Assembly: GCF_027487935.1 (NCBI RefSeq)
Contig: NZ_JAIYCP010000019.1
Span: 39,980-103,979, forward strand
Length of the DNA stretch: 64,000 nt
Reading direction: 5' to 3'
Source of the DNA: Brevundimonas sp.
Lineage (GTDB): Bacteria > Pseudomonadota > Alphaproteobacteria > Caulobacterales > Caulobacteraceae
Shown here in pieces: positions 62,679 through 64,000 of this stretch. The stretch's first letter is position 1. The number at the start of each line of letters is the position of its first letter. The position numbers and the translations under genes are program-made. The notes below the pieces were generated by a model, which saw only the letters and a list, made by a program, of their open reading frames with translations, had not been told where the DNA came from and searched no databases.

Positions 62679-63551
62679 TCAGGATCCGGGTCGCGAACCT
62701 TCGCGGCGATGCAGGAAGGCCAGCCGTTCGAACAGGTGGACGTCCTGCTCATTCTTCAGCAGGGCGCCGTGCAGGGGCGGGATCAACCGGTTGGGCGATT
62801 TCTCGCGCAGGGTCTCGGGATCCACGTCGTCGACCAGCAGCAGCTTGAGCCAGTCCAGCAGCTCCGAGGTCGAGGGCTTCTTCTTCAGGCCCGGTGTGTC
62901 GCGGATCTCATAGAAGGTCTTGAGCGCCTCGGAGACCAGCCGCGGCTTGATGCCGGGGAAATGGACCTCGACGATGGACTTCATCGTCTGGTCGTCGGGG
63001 AAGCGGATGTAATGGAAGAAGCAACGGCGCAGGAAGGCGTCCGGCAGCTCTTTTTCATTGTTGGAGGTGATGATGACGATGGGTCGCACCTCGGCGCGGA
63101 TCGTCTCGTCCGTCTCATGGACATAGAATTCCATGCGGTCGAGTTCCTGCAGCAGGTCGTTGGGGAATTCGATGTCTGCCTTGTCGATCTCGTCGATCAG
63201 CAGGACGGGGCGGTTCGGGGCGGTGAAGGCCTCCCAGAGCTTGCCGGGCTTGAGATAGTTGCGAACGTCGTGGACCCGGGCCTCGCCGAGCTGGCTGTCG
63301 CGCAGGCGCGAGACCGCGTCGTACTCATACAGGCCGTTGTGGGCCTTGGTCGTCGACTTGATGTGCCAGGTGATCAGCGGCGCGTTCATCGCCTTCGCGA
63401 TCTCATAGGCGAGCACGGTCTTGCCGGTGCCGGGCTCGCCCTTGATCAGCAGGGGGCGTTCAAGCGCGACCGCTGCATTGACGGCGATCTTCAGATCGTC
63501 GGTGGCGATATAGTCGGCAGTGCCTTCGAAGCGGTCGGTCTGGCTGGGCAT
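62679..63551 (-). CDS. MoxR-type AAA+ ATPase
   Basis: A 290-residue AAA+ ATPase with Walker A GEPGTGKT, Walker B VLLIDEIDK, a sensor region IVIITSNNEKELPDAFLRRC and an Arg-finger segment. MoxR-type proteins act as chaperones with von Willebrand partners, usually encoded next door; that gene may lie beyond this window or downstream on the minus strand, where instead the lipoprotein gene lies. Substrate not known. Confidence 0.88.
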   Translation of the reverse strand: MPSQTDRFEGTADYIATDDLKIAVNAAVALERPLLIKGEPGTGKTVLAYEIAKAMNAPLITWHIKSTTKAHNGLYEYDAVSRLRDSQLGEARVHDVRNYLKPGKLWEAFTAPNRPVLLIDEIDKADIEFPNDLLQELDRMEFYVHETDETIRAEVRPIVIITSNNEKELPDAFLRRCFFHYIRFPDDQTMKSIVEVHFPGIKPRLVSEALKTFYEIRDTPGLKKKPSTSELLDWLKLLLVDDVDPETLREKSPNRLIPPLHGALLKNEQDVHLFERLAFLHRREGSRPGS

Positions 63552-63630
63552 GGCGGTTCCGGATTGTGGTCAGACCCCGGTTAGCGAAGCCGGCGCGGGT
63601 TAACAACGATCATGTGGTGGGAGGGGGGGT

Positions 63631-63672
63631 GGCTGGTGGCTAGTGGTTAGTGGTTAGTGGCTAGTGGCTGGC
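63631..63672. repeat. Heptamer array GG(C/T)TAGT, left arm
   Basis: Six tandem 7-mers of the type GGCTAGT/GGTTAGT. It is the inverted complement of the array at 63738-63821, from which it is separated by 65 bp. Confidence 0.75.
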
Positions 63673-63737
63673 TGGCGCCGGGGGCGAGGGGGTCGCCTGC
63701 GCCGCCCTTCCGCCGACAGATGAGCGGCAATCGCTGA

Positions 63738-63821
63738 CCACTGGCCACTAGCCACTGGCCACTAGCCACTAGCCACTCGCCACTCGCCACTCGCCACCAG
63801 CCACCAGCCACCAGCCACCAG
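63738..63821. repeat. Heptamer array CCACTAG, right arm
   Basis: Twelve tandem 7-mers CCAC(T/C)NG (CCACTGG, CCACTAG, CCACTCG, CCACCAG) covering 84 bp. With the left array it could form a long imperfect stem. No gene covers it. Confidence 0.75.
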
Positions 63822-64000
63822 TCACCTTCCATCCATGCGTCTTCGCCCTCCGGCATCGCTGCCGGAAAGGTCGGGGAGGGTGCGGGGCGGCCGGGCCTCG
63901 CCCGGTGCTTTGATTGTTTTACCGTTTCGACGAAGCAGACCTGCCCCGCGCAGCCGTTTTCCACGCGCCCTCCGGGTAGTGGCCCTGAGTTCGGACCTGA
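63822..64000. other. Gene-free right end of window
   Basis: No supportable gene from 63552 to 64000 apart from the repeats; the final 180 bp hold no recognised feature. Confidence 0.5.

Noticed and set aside
63631..63821. Possible CRISPR array
   Set aside because: The units are 7-bp tandem repeats without spacers; no cas genes are present.

Overview
The window is high-GC DNA from an alphaproteobacterium, most likely Caulobacterales and plausibly Brevundimonas. This rests on CtrA-type TTAA-N7-TTAA boxes, DUF2336 proteins, a NadQ-like NAD regulator, many TonB/TonB-dependent receptor functions, and clustered flavin-dependent halogenases of the kind known from Brevundimonas and Xanthomonas. No database search was possible; the genus is an inference.

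Left chromosomal flank (1-17571): GTP-type PEP carboxykinase, a FAD oxidoreductase, a TonB protein, a lytic transglycosylase behind a CtrA box, two DUF2336 paralogues bracketing an Hpt protein and NAD kinase, a class II aldolase overlapping a small envelope protein, an RND efflux adaptor-pump pair, a lipoprotein cytochrome c, and feoA-feoB.

Genomic island (17572-48995, about 31.4 kb): a 48-bp perfect direct repeat of the 3' half of tRNA-Thr(UGU) bounds the region. The truncated copy lies after feoB and the complete tRNA lies at the far end. A tyrosine recombinase with all catalytic residues sits just inside the truncated end. The cargo is a beta-glucan utilisation locus: GH9, two GH3, GH5, a polysaccharide-lyase-like protein, an aldo/keto reductase, two LacI regulators, a TonB-dependent receptor, three flavin-dependent halogenases, a JmjC-like cupin, three MFS transporters and a CPA2 antiporter. 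Five near-identical operators (TGACAGCGCTGTCA) stand in front of the receptor, halogenase, GH3, GH5 and transporter operons. A different operator type with an AACGTT core lies in front of the other GH3. The two operator types match the two LacI recognition helices. The island therefore looks like a mobile, self-regulated glucan locus that carries halogenases as integral members.

Right chromosomal flank (48996-64000): intact tRNA-Thr; a 5-oxoproline module (DUF2891, DUF979, DUF969, 5-oxoprolinase) with a divergent aldehyde dehydrogenase; an H-NOX/hybrid histidine kinase pair; tRNA-Ser(CGA); a NadQ-like regulator with an HD hydrolase; a lipoprotein; a MoxR-type ATPase; and a gene-free end with inverted heptamer repeats.

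How it works together (inference): secreted GH9/GH5 cut beta-glucan, the receptor imports oligosaccharides with TonB energy, GH3 enzymes release glucose, and the MFS porters take sugars across the inner membrane. One LacI regulator holds the receptor, halogenase and transport operons off until inducer arrives.
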